From Streptomyces sabulosicollis (GTDB lineage: Bacteria > Actinomycetota > Actinomycetes > Streptomycetales > Streptomycetaceae): a DNA stretch of 37,451 nucleotides. Made by a program: the position numbers and the translations under genes. Positions 8,505 to 17,421 of this stretch are shown in pieces (position 1 is the stretch's first letter; each line of letters opens with the position of its first letter). Where the stretch lies: positions 1 to 37,451 of the forward strand of contig NZ_JAEEAP010000036.1 of NCBI RefSeq assembly GCF_016103465.1, in the 5' to 3' direction. The notes under the pieces are model-generated. The model worked only from the letters and a program-made list of their open reading frames with translations, was not told where the DNA came from and did not search any database.

Positions 8505-11093
8505 ATGGCTGTGCGAAGAGTGTGTAGAAGGTTACGCCGGACAGCCGGAAAGCGTACCGGTCCACTGGCACGAGCGGGCCTCTGCGCTTTCGTACTGTTG
8601 GGCAGCACCATGGGCGCGACGGCCGGGACCGCCACCGCTTCGACCGGAGACGGCACCCTGACGGTTCAGGTGCTGCGGGATTTCTTCGGCACCGGCGTGA
8701 TCAATACGACCATGGATGTGCCGCAGCGGGGCATGAAGGTCGAGGTGACCGACCCCGAGGGCCATCGGGTCACCGGCACCACGGATGCCACCGGAAAGGT
8801 AGTGGTCTCGAAGTCGACCGAGCTGACCGGCGGCCAGTACCGCGTCGATGTCACCATCCCGGCGCCGTACGACAAGTATCTGCAAGCGGCACCGGCCTCG
8901 ACGGCAGAAAACCACTTCGACAGCTTCACGACGTTCGTGAACGTGTCGGACGGCAAGGACGACTCGGTCATTACCGGGGTCTGGGACCCGGCCGACTACG
9001 CACTGCCGGACACGCGGTATTTCGTGCCGATCCAGAACACTGCCGGCGGGAAAGACACCCGGGCACTGGTGGCGTTCGGGACGGACAAACGAGGTACGTG
9101 TCCTGGCGACACGGCGTGCCCGACCACGCTCAACACGCAGGACCAGGTGGGCACCACGTTCGCACTGGCCTACGACAAGGACCGGAAGCGGCTGTTCCAG
9201 GGCGCGTTCGCCCGGCGGTACACCCCCTACGGGCCGGAGGGCGGTGACGCGATCTACACCACGCCGACCGACGGCGGTGCCGCGCCGACCCTGTTCGCCA
9301 AGGTGCCGGGCGCCGCGGTGACACCGCACGACGCCTCCAACATGAACAAGGACGCCGGGTTCACCGATGCGCCGGGCAAGGAGAGCATCGGCGGCCTGGC
9401 CCTGTCGGAGGACGGCTCGACGCTGTACGCGGTGAACCTGCTGACCCGGCGCCTGGTCAGCTTCGACGCGACCGGGACCACCGCGTCCGCCCCGAAGGCG
9501 ACGGTGCGCATCCCGGACCCGGGCTGCGCGGTGTCCACCGACTGGCGGCCGTTCGCGCTGTCCACGCACGACAACACGCTCTACGTCGGTGGTGTGTGCA
9601 GCGCGGAGAGCACACAGAAGCGCGAGGACCTGAAGGCCGTCGTCTACGCCTATGACGGCGAGCGGTTCGAAACGGTGCTGGACCACCCGCTCACCGCCAA
9701 GCGCGGCTCCGTCTTCGGTTCCGACGACGTCGTCCAGGCCACCCACTGGAACCCGTGGAACACCTCCCTGGCCACGTGGGACGAGCGGAAGGTGGGCAAC
9801 GTCTTCATCGATCCGCAGCCGGAGCTCGCCTCCCTCGCCTTCACCCGCGACGGTTCGATGATCCTCGGTTTCCGCGACCGGTTCATGGACGTCGTGAGCT
9901 GGGGTGGACTGGACCCGAGGCCGAACAACGACACACCGGAGAACGGCATGGCCGGCGGCGACATCACCATGGCCTGTGCCACTCCCACCGGTGGATACGC
10001 GTGGGAAGGCACCGGGAACTGCCCCAACCACGCCACCCCCGCCACCAATGGCGGCCAGGCCAACGATGTCGTCGAGTACTTCCCGGGCGACTTCTTCCGC
10101 GGCGCGCACCTGGAAACCGCGCTGGGGTCGGTGGCCTACATTCCGCAGCAGCAGTGGGTCGTCAGCACGGAGTTCGACCCGACCGTCAACGTCGCGACCT
10201 CCGGGACCGGTTACTACGACGTCACGACCGGTCAGGGCCCGGGCAATGCTCCGGCTGCCAACGCGTACCAGTTCGTCAGTCAGGAACAGAGCGGGTTCGG
10301 TAAGGCCGGCGGGCTCGGCGATATCGCCTATGAGGCGGCGAACGCGCCGATCCAGATCGGCAACCGGGTGTGGTTCGACGGCGACCACAATGGGATCCAG
10401 GATCCCGAGGGTCCGAACGAAGTGCCGCTGCCGGACGCGACGGTCAACCTGCTGGACGCCGACGGCAAACAGGTGGCGACGACCAAGACCGATGCCGCCG
10501 GCGAGTACTACTTCGGTGGGGTCGGCGCCGCCTACCAGCTCGAGCCGGGTGCGAAGTACACGGTGCAGTTCGATGTGTGTACCGCGGACACCGGAAAGGT
10601 GCCGACTCAGCCGCCCGCCACCGAGCTGCGGTTCACGCTCCCGCGGGCCGGTGACGACCGGGCACATGACTCGAATGTGACCCCGCCGAAGACCGGGCAG
10701 CCGTGCAACGGACGCGCACCTGTCACGGCGCCGGACAAGCCGGGCGAGGTCGATCACACGATCGACGCCGGAGTGCACATCCCCAAGGAGGAACCGCCGA
10801 CTCCTACGCCGACGCCCACTCCGTCGTCGTCCGAACCGCCGTCATCCGAGCCACCGACCTCTGAGCCGCCCAACAATCCCGGCCCCCAGTCCGGCGGAGG
10901 CTCAGGGACTGGAGGCTCAGGGACTGGCGGCTCAGGGACTGGCGGAGGCTCAGGGACTGGCGGAGGCGGCGGATCGCTGGCCAACACGGGTACGTCCGGC
11001 CTGCTGAAGATCATCTCCCTCAGTGCCCTGCTGGCCGGTGCGGGCGCGGCAGCCGCCTTCGTGACCCGGAAGCGTCGCGCCGGGCAACACTGA
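8505..11093 (+). CDS. LAxTG cell-wall-anchored surface protein with SdrD-B-like domain
   Basis: 862 residues. A long basic signal peptide (1 to about 43) is followed by a beta-sandwich region (about 45-150, KVEVTDPEGHRVTGTTDATGK), a large central region with propeller-like strands (about 165-600, GGLALSEDGSTLYAVNLLTRRLVSF), an SdrD-B-like domain (about 615-715, GNRVWFDGDHNGIQDPEG and TDAAGEYYFGG), a Pro/Thr/Ser spacer, a Gly/Ser spacer with four GSGTG repeats, and LANTG at 825-829, a membrane segment and RKRR tail. This is a sortase substrate of the class E (LAxTG) type; no sortase gene is nearby. Function is probably adhesion or a surface scaffold. ATG 8505 fits GAGGGGAG better than GTG 8502, which is too close. 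Confidence 0.88.
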   Translation: MAVRRVCRRLRRTAGKRTGPLARAGLCAFVLLGSTMGATAGTATASTGDGTLTVQVLRDFFGTGVINTTMDVPQRGMKVEVTDPEGHRVTGTTDATGKVVVSKSTELTGGQYRVDVTIPAPYDKYLQAAPASTAENHFDSFTTFVNVSDGKDDSVITGVWDPADYALPDTRYFVPIQNTAGGKDTRALVAFGTDKRGTCPGDTACPTTLNTQDQVGTTFALAYDKDRKRLFQGAFARRYTPYGPEGGDAIYTTPTDGGAAPTLFAKVPGAAVTPHDASNMNKDAGFTDAPGKESIGGLALSEDGSTLYAVNLLTRRLVSFDATGTTASAPKATVRIPDPGCAVSTDWRPFALSTHDNTLYVGGVCSAESTQKREDLKAVVYAYDGERFETVLDHPLTAKRGSVFGSDDVVQATHWNPWNTSLATWDERKVGNVFIDPQPELASLAFTRDGSMILGFRDRFMDVVSWGGLDPRPNNDTPENGMAGGDITMACATPTGGYAWEGTGNCPNHATPATNGGQANDVVEYFPGDFFRGAHLETALGSVAYIPQQQWVVSTEFDPTVNVATSGTGYYDVTTGQGPGNAPAANAYQFVSQEQSGFGKAGGLGDIAYEAANAPIQIGNRVWFDGDHNGIQDPEGPNEVPLPDATVNLLDADGKQVATTKTDAAGEYYFGGVGAAYQLEPGAKYTVQFDVCTADTGKVPTQPPATELRFTLPRAGDDRAHDSNVTPPKTGQPCNGRAPVTAPDKPGEVDHTIDAGVHIPKEEPPTPTPTPTPSSSEPPSSEPPTSEPPNNPGPQSGGGSGTGGSGTGGSGTGGGSGTGGGGGSLANTGTSGLLKIISLSALLAGAGAAAAFVTRKRRAGQH

Positions 11094-11116
11094 GACAACA
11101 CGCGAAGAAGGGTGAT

Positions 11117-11151
11117 CCGCCCGCCCGCGCCATCACAGCGCGGGCGGGCGG
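11117..11151. terminator. Bidirectional hairpin terminator
   Basis: A perfect 14-bp stem (11117-11130 with 11138-11151) and 7-base loop, placed between the convergent LAxTG and pirin genes, so it can serve both. Confidence 0.75.
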
Positions 11152-11173
11152 TCGCATGTGGTCCCGGCGAGCC

Positions 11174-12145
11174 CTACAGTCCGCCCTCGGACATCCCGTG
11201 CACCGCCGGGATGGTCCCCAGACGGCCCTTCTGGAAGTCCTCGAACGCCTGCTGAAGCTCTGCCTTGGTGTTCATCACGAACGGCCCGTAATGCGCCATC
11301 GGCTCCCTGATCGGCCGGCCGCCGAGGAGGACGACCTCCAGGTCGGGCGTGCGGGAGTCCTGCTTCTCGTCCGCGCGCACGGTCAGCGAGGAACCGGCTC
11401 CGAAGACGGCGGTCTGGCCCAGGTGGATCGGACGCCGTTCGGCGCCGGCCGCGCCGCGGCCCGCGAGCACGTACGCGAGGCCATTGAAGTCCTCGCGCCA
11501 CGGCAGGGTGATCTCCGCGCCCGGAGCAAGCGTGGCGTGCACCATGGTGATCGGGGTGTGCGTGATCCCGGGACCGGCGTGGCCGTCCAGCTCACCGGCG
11601 ATGACGCGCAGCAGCGCGCCGCCGTCGGGCGAGGTCAGCAGCTGGACCTGGCCACCGCGGATGTCCTGGTAGCGCGGGGGCATCATCTTGTCCTTGGCCG
11701 GGAGGTTCACCCACAGCTGGAGGCCGTGGAAGAGGCCGCCCGACATGACCAGGGACTCCGGCGGGGCCTCGATGTGGAGGAGGCCGGAGCCGGCCGTCAT
11801 CCACTGGGTGTCACCGTTGGTGATCGTGCCGCCACCGCCCTGCGAGTCCTGGTGGTCGAAGACGCCGTCGATGATGTACGTGACGGTCTCGAAGCCGCGG
11901 TGGGGGTGCCAGGGGGTGCCCTTGGGCTCGCCCGGCGCATACTCCACCTCGCCCATCTGGTCCATCATGATGAACGGGTCGAGGTGCTTGTAGTCGATGC
12001 CCGCGAAGGCCCGGCGCACCGGGAAGCCCTCACCCTCGAAACCGCTGGGAGCGGTGGTGACGGCGAGCACGGGGCGCTGTCGTGCCTCGGCGGGTGCCGC
12101 GACGCGCGGCAGGGTCAGGGGGTTCTCTACGGTCACTGCGGGCAT
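11174..12145 (-). CDS. Pirin family protein
   Basis: A 323-residue bicupin. The N-terminal cupin holds the metal site HPHRGFETVTYIIDG (His80, His82) and GLLHIEAP (His124, Glu126), the usual three His and one Glu for Fe. The C-terminal cupin (about 190-290) is degenerate, as in the family. Pirins are cytoplasmic; some have quercetin dioxygenase activity, and a Streptomyces pirin has been linked to central carbon metabolism and redox control. Start ATG 12145 gives the standard N-terminus. A large palindrome lies 17-47 bases upstream, so repressor control is likely. Confidence 0.93.
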   Translation of the reverse strand: MPAVTVENPLTLPRVAAPAEARQRPVLAVTTAPSGFEGEGFPVRRAFAGIDYKHLDPFIMMDQMGEVEYAPGEPKGTPWHPHRGFETVTYIIDGVFDHQDSQGGGGTITNGDTQWMTAGSGLLHIEAPPESLVMSGGLFHGLQLWVNLPAKDKMMPPRYQDIRGGQVQLLTSPDGGALLRVIAGELDGHAGPGITHTPITMVHATLAPGAEITLPWREDFNGLAYVLAGRGAAGAERRPIHLGQTAVFGAGSSLTVRADEKQDSRTPDLEVVLLGGRPIREPMAHYGPFVMNTKAELQQAFEDFQKGRLGTIPAVHGMSEGGL

Positions 12146-12161
12146 GACGGCCTCCTCGGTC

Positions 12162-12192
12162 GTTCACCATTCAACTTAATTGAACGCTGAAC
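12162..12192. promoter_or_regulatory. 31-bp palindromic operator upstream of pirin gene
   Basis: Two nested inverted repeats share one centre at 12177: GTTCA/TGAAC (12162-12166, 12188-12192) and TTCAA/TTGAA (12170-12174, 12180-12184). Twelve of 15 base pairs match. The AT-rich core and the position just upstream of the pirin start suit a MarR- or TetR-type repressor; no such gene is adjacent. Confidence 0.5.
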
Positions 12193-12265
12193 GACCCGCA
12201 AGAGGGCCTTTATTCCACCCGGGCACCCCATCGCGACAACCCGGTGAATCCGGACGTATGCCGAT

Positions 12266-12760
12266 CTATCCGTACATACGGCGCATGGCGAAGTCGACCA
12301 TCTGCTCCACCGCCTTCGCGTCGAAGACGATCCGGTGCTCGCCCTCCATGTCGAGGACGAAGCCGTAGCCGGTGGGCAGCAGGTCGATCACCTCGGCGCC
12401 GGTGATCACGAAGTACTTGGACTCCTTGCCCGCGTACCTCCGCAGCTCCTTGAGCGAGGTGAACATGGGGATCACCGGCTGCTGGGTGTTGTGCAGCGCC
12501 AGGAAGCCGGGGTTGTCACCGCGCGGGCAGTAGACCTTCGAGCCGGCGAAGATCTGCTGGAAGTCCTCCGCCGACATCGATCCGGTGGTGAAGGCGCGCA
12601 CCGCGTCGGCGAGCGACGGCGGCGAGGGCTCCGGGTAGAGCGGCTGCTGGCCGTACCCCGCACCCGCCGCGTGATGTGACGCATGCGGCTGCTGTTGCGG
12701 CGGAGGTGGCGGGGCGGCGTAACCCTGCCCTGCGCTCGCGTTCTGGTCGTAGCCGTACAT
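12266..12760 (-). CDS. SseB family protein
   Basis: 164 residues. The first 50 are low-complexity (Pro/Gln/Gly/His/Tyr, with PPPPPQQQPHASHHAAG), then an SseB-like domain of about 110 residues: SLADAVRAFTTGSMSAEDFQQIFAGSKVYCP, IPMFTSLKELRRYAG and IDLLPTGYGFVLDM. The fold is common in Streptomyces and often lies near secretion or unknown genes; its role here is unknown. No signal peptide. Divergent from the acyl-CoA dehydrogenase gene, with an operator-like palindrome between them. Confidence 0.8.
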   Translation of the reverse strand: MYGYDQNASAGQGYAAPPPPPQQQPHASHHAAGAGYGQQPLYPEPSPPSLADAVRAFTTGSMSAEDFQQIFAGSKVYCPRGDNPGFLALHNTQQPVIPMFTSLKELRRYAGKESKYFVITGAEVIDLLPTGYGFVLDMEGEHRIVFDAKAVEQMVDFAMRRMYG

Positions 12761-12811
12761 GCGCAGAAGCGTACTGAGTCACAGTTACCCGGTTGAGGGT
12801 TGCCCTTTATT

Positions 12812-12823
12812 ACCCACGGGTAG
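12812..12823. promoter_or_regulatory. Operator-like palindrome upstream of acyl-CoA dehydrogenase gene
   Basis: TACCCACGGGTA is a 12-bp palindrome with a 2-base centre, about 75 bases before the acyl-CoA dehydrogenase start. A weaker related site (TTACCCGGTTGAGGGT) begins at 12786. The form resembles sites of TetR-type fatty-acid regulators in actinobacteria, so fatty-acid control is a reasonable guess. Confidence 0.4.
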
Positions 12824-12897
12824 CATCATGGCGACAGCTGATCCGATACGCGTCAACGCAGAGGTCCTGGCCTCCCGATCCTTACGGAGCCGTCGCC

Positions 12898-14724
12898 ATG
12901 GGGCACTACAAGTCGAATCTCCGCGACATCGAGTTCAACCTCTTCGAGGTGCTCGGGCGCGACACGGTGTACGGCACCGGCCCGTTCGCGGAGATGGACG
13001 TCGACACCGCCAAGAGCGTGCTGGCCGAGATATCCCGGCTCTCCGAGCACGAGCTGGCCGAAAGCTACGCCGACTCCGACCGGAACCCGCCCGTCTACGA
13101 CCCCAAGACCCACACGGCGCCGCTCCCCGAGTCGTTCAAGAAGAGCTACCGGGCCTACATGGAGGCCGAGTGGTGGCGGCTGGGCGTCCCGGAGTCGCTC
13201 GGCGGCACCGCCTGCCCCCGCTCGCTGCTGTGGGGCTCGGCCGAGACCATCCTCGGCTCCAACGCCCCGATCTGGATGTACGCCTCGGGCCCGTCCTTCG
13301 CGGGCGTGCTCCACGACGAGGGCACCGAGGAGCAGCTGAAGATCGCGCGGCTGATGGTGGACAAGCAGTGGGGCTCCACCATGGTGCTGACCGAGCCGGA
13401 CGCCGGCTCCGATGTCGGCGCGGGCCGCACCAAGGCGACCCAGCAGGAGGACGGCACCTGGCACATCGAGGGGGTGAAGCGGTTCATCACCTCCGGTGAG
13501 CACGACCTCTCGGACAACATCATCCACTTCGTGCTGGCCCGCCCCGAGGGCGCGGGGCCCGGCACCAAGGGTCTGTCGCTGTTCATCGTCCCCAAGTACG
13601 ACTTCGACTGGGAGACCGGTGAGCTCGGCGAGCGCAACGGCGTGTACGCCACCAACGTCGAGCACAAGATGGGTCTGCGGGTCTCCAACACCTGCGAGAT
13701 GACCTTCGGCGCCGACCGCCCGGCCAAGGGCTGGCTGCTGGGCGAGAAGCACGACGGCATCCGCCAGATGTTCAAGATCATCGAGTTCGCCCGGATGATG
13801 GTCGGCACCAAGGCCATGGCCACCCTCTCCACCGGCTACCTCAACGCGCTGGAGTACGCCAAGGAGCGGGTGCAGGGCCCGGACCTGGCGGCCTTCACCG
13901 ACAAGACCGCGCCGCGCGTGACCATCACCCACCACCCGGACGTCCGCCGCTCGCTGATGACGCAGAAGGCGTACGCGGAGGGGCTGCGCGCGCTGGTCCT
14001 CTACACCGCCTCGGTCCAGGACGAGGTCCTGATCAAGGAGGCCGCGGGCGAGGACACCTCCGCCGTGAGCCGCCTCAACGACCTGCTGCTGCCCATCGTC
14101 AAGGGCTACGGATCGGAGAAGGCGTACGAGCAGCTGGCGCAGTCCCTGCAGACCATCGGCGGCTCCGGCTACCTCCAGGAGTACCCGCTGGAGCAGTACA
14201 TCCGGGACGCCAAGATCGACACCCTGTACGAGGGCACCACCGCCATCCAGGGCCAGGACTACTTCTTCCGCAAGATCGTCCGGGACCAGGGCCAGGCGCT
14301 GACCATCGTCTCGGAGGAGATCAAGAAGTTCCTGGCCGAGGCCGCCGGGGGCGAGGAGCTGGAGGCCGCCCGCGACCAGCTGGCCCAGGCCGCGGTGGAC
14401 CTGGAGGCGATCGTCGGGGCGATGCTCACCGACCTGGCCGCCACCGAGCAGGACGTCAGCTCGATCTACAAGGTCGGCCTCAACTCCACCCGGCTGCTGC
14501 TGGTCTCCGGTGACGTGATCATCGGCTACCTGCTGCTCAAGGGCGCGGCCGTGGCCGCGGAGAAGCTGGGCACGGCCGCCACGAAGGACCGCTCCTTCTA
14601 CGAGGGCAAGATCGCCGTCGCGAAGTTCTTCGCCCACGAGGTGCTGCCGGGCGTCTCGGTGCAGCGTTCGCTGGCCGAGTCGGTCGACAAGGGGCTGATG
14701 GACCTGGACGAGGCCGCGTTCTGA
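12898..14724 (+). CDS. Acyl-CoA dehydrogenase, FadE5-like
   Basis: A 608-residue FAD enzyme that makes the trans-2,3 double bond in acyl-CoA, the first step of beta-oxidation. Length and sequence follow the mycobacterial FadE5 type: [20 protein letters not shown] at the N-terminus, the FAD/substrate motif [46 protein letters not shown], and the catalytic base Glu445 in LYEGTTAIQ. The extra C-terminal domain (about 470-608) is typical of this long subfamily. The start is set by homology and by GGAG 9 bases before ATG 12898; the frame is open further upstream but without family character. Electron transfer flavoprotein should be the acceptor. An operator-like palindrome lies upstream and a 22-bp hairpin downstream. 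Confidence 0.95.
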   Translation: MGHYKSNLRDIEFNLFEVLGRDTVYGTGPFAEMDVDTAKSVLAEISRLSEHELAESYADSDRNPPVYDPKTHTAPLPESFKKSYRAYMEAEWWRLGVPESLGGTACPRSLLWGSAETILGSNAPIWMYASGPSFAGVLHDEGTEEQLKIARLMVDKQWGSTMVLTEPDAGSDVGAGRTKATQQEDGTWHIEGVKRFITSGEHDLSDNIIHFVLARPEGAGPGTKGLSLFIVPKYDFDWETGELGERNGVYATNVEHKMGLRVSNTCEMTFGADRPAKGWLLGEKHDGIRQMFKIIEFARMMVGTKAMATLSTGYLNALEYAKERVQGPDLAAFTDKTAPRVTITHHPDVRRSLMTQKAYAEGLRALVLYTASVQDEVLIKEAAGEDTSAVSRLNDLLLPIVKGYGSEKAYEQLAQSLQTIGGSGYLQEYPLEQYIRDAKIDTLYEGTTAIQGQDYFFRKIVRDQGQALTIVSEEIKKFLAEAAGGEELEAARDQLAQAAVDLEAIVGAMLTDLAATEQDVSSIYKVGLNSTRLLLVSGDVIIGYLLLKGAAVAAEKLGTAATKDRSFYEGKIAVAKFFAHEVLPGVSVQRSLAESVDKGLMDLDEAAF

Positions 14725-14733
14725 GGGCCTCCC

Positions 14734-14797
14734 GCACAGCGTCCAGGGGGCCGGCCGTCCCATCCTCCAGCGGGGCGGCCGGCCCCCTGGGCTGTGC
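14734..14797. terminator. Long bidirectional hairpin terminator
   Basis: A 15-bp perfect stem (14743-14757 with 14776-14790) continues, after a 2-base bulge, into 7 more pairs (14734-14740 with 14791-14797). It separates the convergent acyl-CoA dehydrogenase and small-protein genes. Confidence 0.8.
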
Positions 14798-14809
14798 GCG
14801 CTGACGTCG

Positions 14810-15175
14810 TCATCGTTCGTCGTCGGGCCGCTGCTCCCGCAGAGCCCGTTCGACCTCCTCGCGGGCCCACCGCCTGAGCTCCTCGCCCTGGGCGAGGAGC
14901 TCGTCGATCGACTCGCCCCCGCCCTCCGGGGGGCGCGGGCGGGTCCTCAGCTTCTCCAGCAGGTCCCGGCACGCCTCGTCCTCGGTGGCGAACCGGCTGG
15001 TGTCCCGGTCCAGGGACCGCTCCCTCAGACCGGTCTCCCAGCCGCCGTCCGGAGCGGGGCGCAGGTAGTAGTACGCGTCCGGCTGCACCGGGATGTCCTG
15101 CACCCCCGGGATGTCGTACAGCGCGTCCGGCACCTGCTCGTCGCGGAGGGTCCGGACGAGTTCCGTTCTGTCCAC
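14810..15175 (-). CDS. Small acidic protein, candidate immunity protein to the TNT toxin
   Basis: 121 residues, soluble, no signal peptide, rich in Asp/Glu/Arg. Features include DALYDIPGVQDIPVQPDAYYYLRP, GGWETGLRERSLDR and FATEDEACRDLLEKL, then a charged C-terminal helix. I do not know a named family for it. It lies 17 bases downstream of, and on the same strand as, a secreted TNT-domain protein, which is the usual order for a toxin and its cytoplasmic immunity protein; the link is inferred from position only. Start is GTG 15175 with a poor ribosome site, so translation may depend on the upstream gene. Confidence 0.65.
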   Translation of the reverse strand: MDRTELVRTLRDEQVPDALYDIPGVQDIPVQPDAYYYLRPAPDGGWETGLRERSLDRDTSRFATEDEACRDLLEKLRTRPRPPEGGGESIDELLAQGEELRRWAREEVERALREQRPDDER

Positions 15176-15192
15176 CGGTCCAGGATCCGCCC

Positions 15193-15948
15193 TCAGTTGA
15201 GCGGGCGGAGATTACCGGCCGCGACGAGTTGGGGGATCGAAGGGCCGGTCAGATACCGGAGGCCGAAGCCGGGTTGGCCGAACCAGGGCCGGATGGGACC
15301 GGCCTCGACCAGGAAGGGCTCGGTGACCTCGTACAGGTGATAGCCGTACGGATACGCCGGGTCGAGGGTGTTGAGGTTGCTGGGCGGCAGCGCGCGCTCG
15401 GCGTAGGGCGTGCCCGCCGGGGCGAGGAAGTGGCCGAAACCGCTCCCGAACAGATCGACCTTCTGACCGGCCTTCAGCCGGACCGTGGTGTGCAGGGGCG
15501 ATCCGTTGAGCAGGACCCAGCCGTCGGGGTACGGGTACCACCAGCCGTTCGTCCGCTCGTTCCAGGAGCAGCCCAGGAACGCGGAGGCGGTGGGGAAGTG
15601 GTCGAGTCGTTCATAGCCTTCGAGCATGCGCCCGATCGCGCCGTAGCGGGGGAGCTGAGCGGGTCCGAGCCGCCAGTCGCCCTTGTAGTAGCGGTCGAGC
15701 GAGGGATTCGGTGCGGTGTTGGTCCCCCCGATGCGGTCCGTGCCGGGACAGGGAGGGTGCCCCTTGCCCTCGCCGTCCCCGCCGTCTCCCGGCCGCGGAC
15801 CGGGTGACGGCGCCGCCGCCGGCTCCGGGGCGGCCACGGGGGCCGGCCCCGCGGTGAAGTCCATGACGGGCTTGGCCATGGCCGGTCCCCCGGCGCACAG
15901 CAGCAGCAGCGACCCCAGGACGACAAGCAGGTGTCGAAGAACGCGCAT
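15193..15948 (-). CDS. Secreted TNT-domain protein (predicted NAD+ glycohydrolase toxin)
   Basis: 251 residues. A signal peptide (1-25, ending AMA) is followed by a Pro/Ala/Gly linker (about 30-70) and a C-terminal domain (about 130-248) that matches the tuberculosis necrotizing toxin family: DGWVLLNGSP, LKAGQKVDLFGSGFGHFLAPAGTPYAERALPPSNLNTLD and GPIRPWFGQPGFGLRYLTG. The Mycobacterium tuberculosis relative (CpnT C-terminus) hydrolyses NAD+ and kills host cells. The Gln of FGQPG is a likely active-site residue; I cannot assign the rest without an alignment. It lacks the CpnT channel domain and is a stand-alone secreted form. ATG 15948 follows GAGGGGAT. Target (competitor, host or predator) is unknown. 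Confidence 0.85.
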   Translation of the reverse strand: MRVLRHLLVVLGSLLLLCAGGPAMAKPVMDFTAGPAPVAAPEPAAAPSPGPRPGDGGDGEGKGHPPCPGTDRIGGTNTAPNPSLDRYYKGDWRLGPAQLPRYGAIGRMLEGYERLDHFPTASAFLGCSWNERTNGWWYPYPDGWVLLNGSPLHTTVRLKAGQKVDLFGSGFGHFLAPAGTPYAERALPPSNLNTLDPAYPYGYHLYEVTEPFLVEAGPIRPWFGQPGFGLRYLTGPSIPQLVAAGNLRPLN

Positions 15949-16130
15949 CCGGTATCCCCTCGAGTGACGACTCAGCGCGACGTTGCTCAGTCACGGGGAA
16001 TATCGACCGATTCACCCGACTTCTCGCCTTAGCTGACGTGCTTTCATCAGATCGGCTCAACGTGGACCCACGGATGGATGCCACGCCCGTACCAGGGCGA
16101 GCCGCCCCCCGGCGAATCTATGCTGAGCAC

Positions 16131-17420
16131 ATGAGCGCACAACCCGGCATCGACCGCGGCCACACCGATGACCTGATGTCCTTTCTCCGCGCCAGCCCCT
16201 CGCCGTACCACGCCGTGGCGAGCGCCGCGGAGCGGCTGGAGAAGGCCGGGTTCCGCCGGATCGAGGAGACCGCGCCCTGGGACGGCGCGGCCGGTGGCCG
16301 GTTCGTGCTGCGCGGTGGCGCGATCATCGCCTGGTACGTCCCCGAGGGGGCGGGCCCGGCCACTCCGTACCGGATTGTGGGTGCTCACACCGACTCTCCC
16401 AATTTGCGTGTCAAGCCGATTCCCGACACCGGTGCGCACGGCTGGCGGCAGATCGCCGTCGAGATCTACGGCGGGGCGCTGCTCAACACCTGGCTCGACC
16501 GCGACCTCGGGCTCTCCGGCCGGATCACCCTCAGGGACGGCTCCCACCATCTCGTCACCGTCGACCGGCCGTTGATGAGAGTGCCCCAGCTCGCCGTGCA
16601 CCTCGACAGATCGGTCAACACCGAGGGCCTCAAGCTCGACAAGCAGCGCCATATGACGCCCGTGTGGGGGCTCGGCGGCGTCGAGGAGGGCGACCTGATG
16701 CGCTTCGTCGCCGAGGAGACCGGGGTCGCGGCCGAGGAGATCGCCGGCTGGGACCTGATGACCCACAGCGTCGAGCCACCCGCCTACCTCGGCCGGGACC
16801 GCGAACTGCTCGCCGGGCCCCGGATGGACAACCTCGTCTCCGTGCACGCCGGTACGGCCGCGCTCATCGCCGCCGCCCGCCAGGATCTGACCTGCATCCC
16901 GGTACTGGCCGCCTTCGACCACGAGGAGAACGGCAGCCAGTCCGACACCGGCGCCGACGGCCCGCTGCTCGGCACCGTGCTGGAGCGCTCGGTCTTCGCC
17001 CGCGGCGGGGCGTACGAGGAGCGGGCGCGCGCCTTCGCGGGCACCGTCTGCCTGTCCTCCGACACCGGCCACGCCGTCCACCCCAACTACGCCGAGCGCC
17101 ATGAGCCGGGCCACCACCCGCGGCCCAACGGCGGCCCGATCCTGAAGGTGAACGTCAACCAGAGATACGCCACCGACGGCGCCGGGAGAGCCGTCTTCGC
17201 CGCCGCCTGCGAGCGCGCCGGGGTCCCCTGGCAGAGCTTCGTCTCCCACAACTCCATGCCGTGCGGCACCACGATCGGCCCGATCACCGCCGCCCGGCAC
17301 GGCATCACCACCGTCGACATCGGCATCGCGATCCTGTCCATGCACTCGGCCCGGGAGCTGTGCGGAGCGCAGGACCCGCGGCTGCTGGCCAAGGCACTGC
17401 ACGCCTTTCTGGGGGCTTAA
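16131..17420 (+). CDS. M18 family zinc aminopeptidase
   Basis: A 429-residue cytosolic metallopeptidase that removes N-terminal residues, in the aspartyl-aminopeptidase/Ape1-like family. Metal and catalytic residues are visible in order: His86 in GAHTDSP, Asp233 in GPRMDNL, Glu265/Glu266 in DHEENGS, and His405 in SMHSARE. Length is normal. ATG 16131 starts the typical SAQPGIDRGHTDDLMSFL region; the open frame upstream to 16038 is not protein-like. The stop (17418-17420) is 1 base before the TTG start of the AfsR-like regulator, so the two are probably translated from one mRNA. Confidence 0.94.
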   Translation: MSAQPGIDRGHTDDLMSFLRASPSPYHAVASAAERLEKAGFRRIEETAPWDGAAGGRFVLRGGAIIAWYVPEGAGPATPYRIVGAHTDSPNLRVKPIPDTGAHGWRQIAVEIYGGALLNTWLDRDLGLSGRITLRDGSHHLVTVDRPLMRVPQLAVHLDRSVNTEGLKLDKQRHMTPVWGLGGVEEGDLMRFVAEETGVAAEEIAGWDLMTHSVEPPAYLGRDRELLAGPRMDNLVSVHAGTAALIAAARQDLTCIPVLAAFDHEENGSQSDTGADGPLLGTVLERSVFARGGAYEERARAFAGTVCLSSDTGHAVHPNYAERHEPGHHPRPNGGPILKVNVNQRYATDGAGRAVFAAACERAGVPWQSFVSHNSMPCGTTIGPITAARHGITTVDIGIAILSMHSARELCGAQDPRLLAKALHAFLGA

Positions 17421-17421
17421 G

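Noticed and set aside
10909-10962. GSGTG coding repeats as a seventh array
   Set aside because: These lie inside a coding spacer of a sortase substrate, where such repeats are ordinary.
12829-13499. Plus-strand frame from ATG 12829
   Set aside because: Overlaps the acyl-CoA dehydrogenase in another frame and lacks protein-like composition.
12853-14763. Long minus-strand open frame opposite the acyl-CoA dehydrogenase
   Set aside because: No family motifs; the plus strand encodes a complete FadE5-like enzyme.
15964-15993. GTGAC...GTCAC inverted repeat between the TNT gene and the aminopeptidase gene
   Set aside because: Only 5 pairs with a long centre; expected by chance in a 180-base gap.
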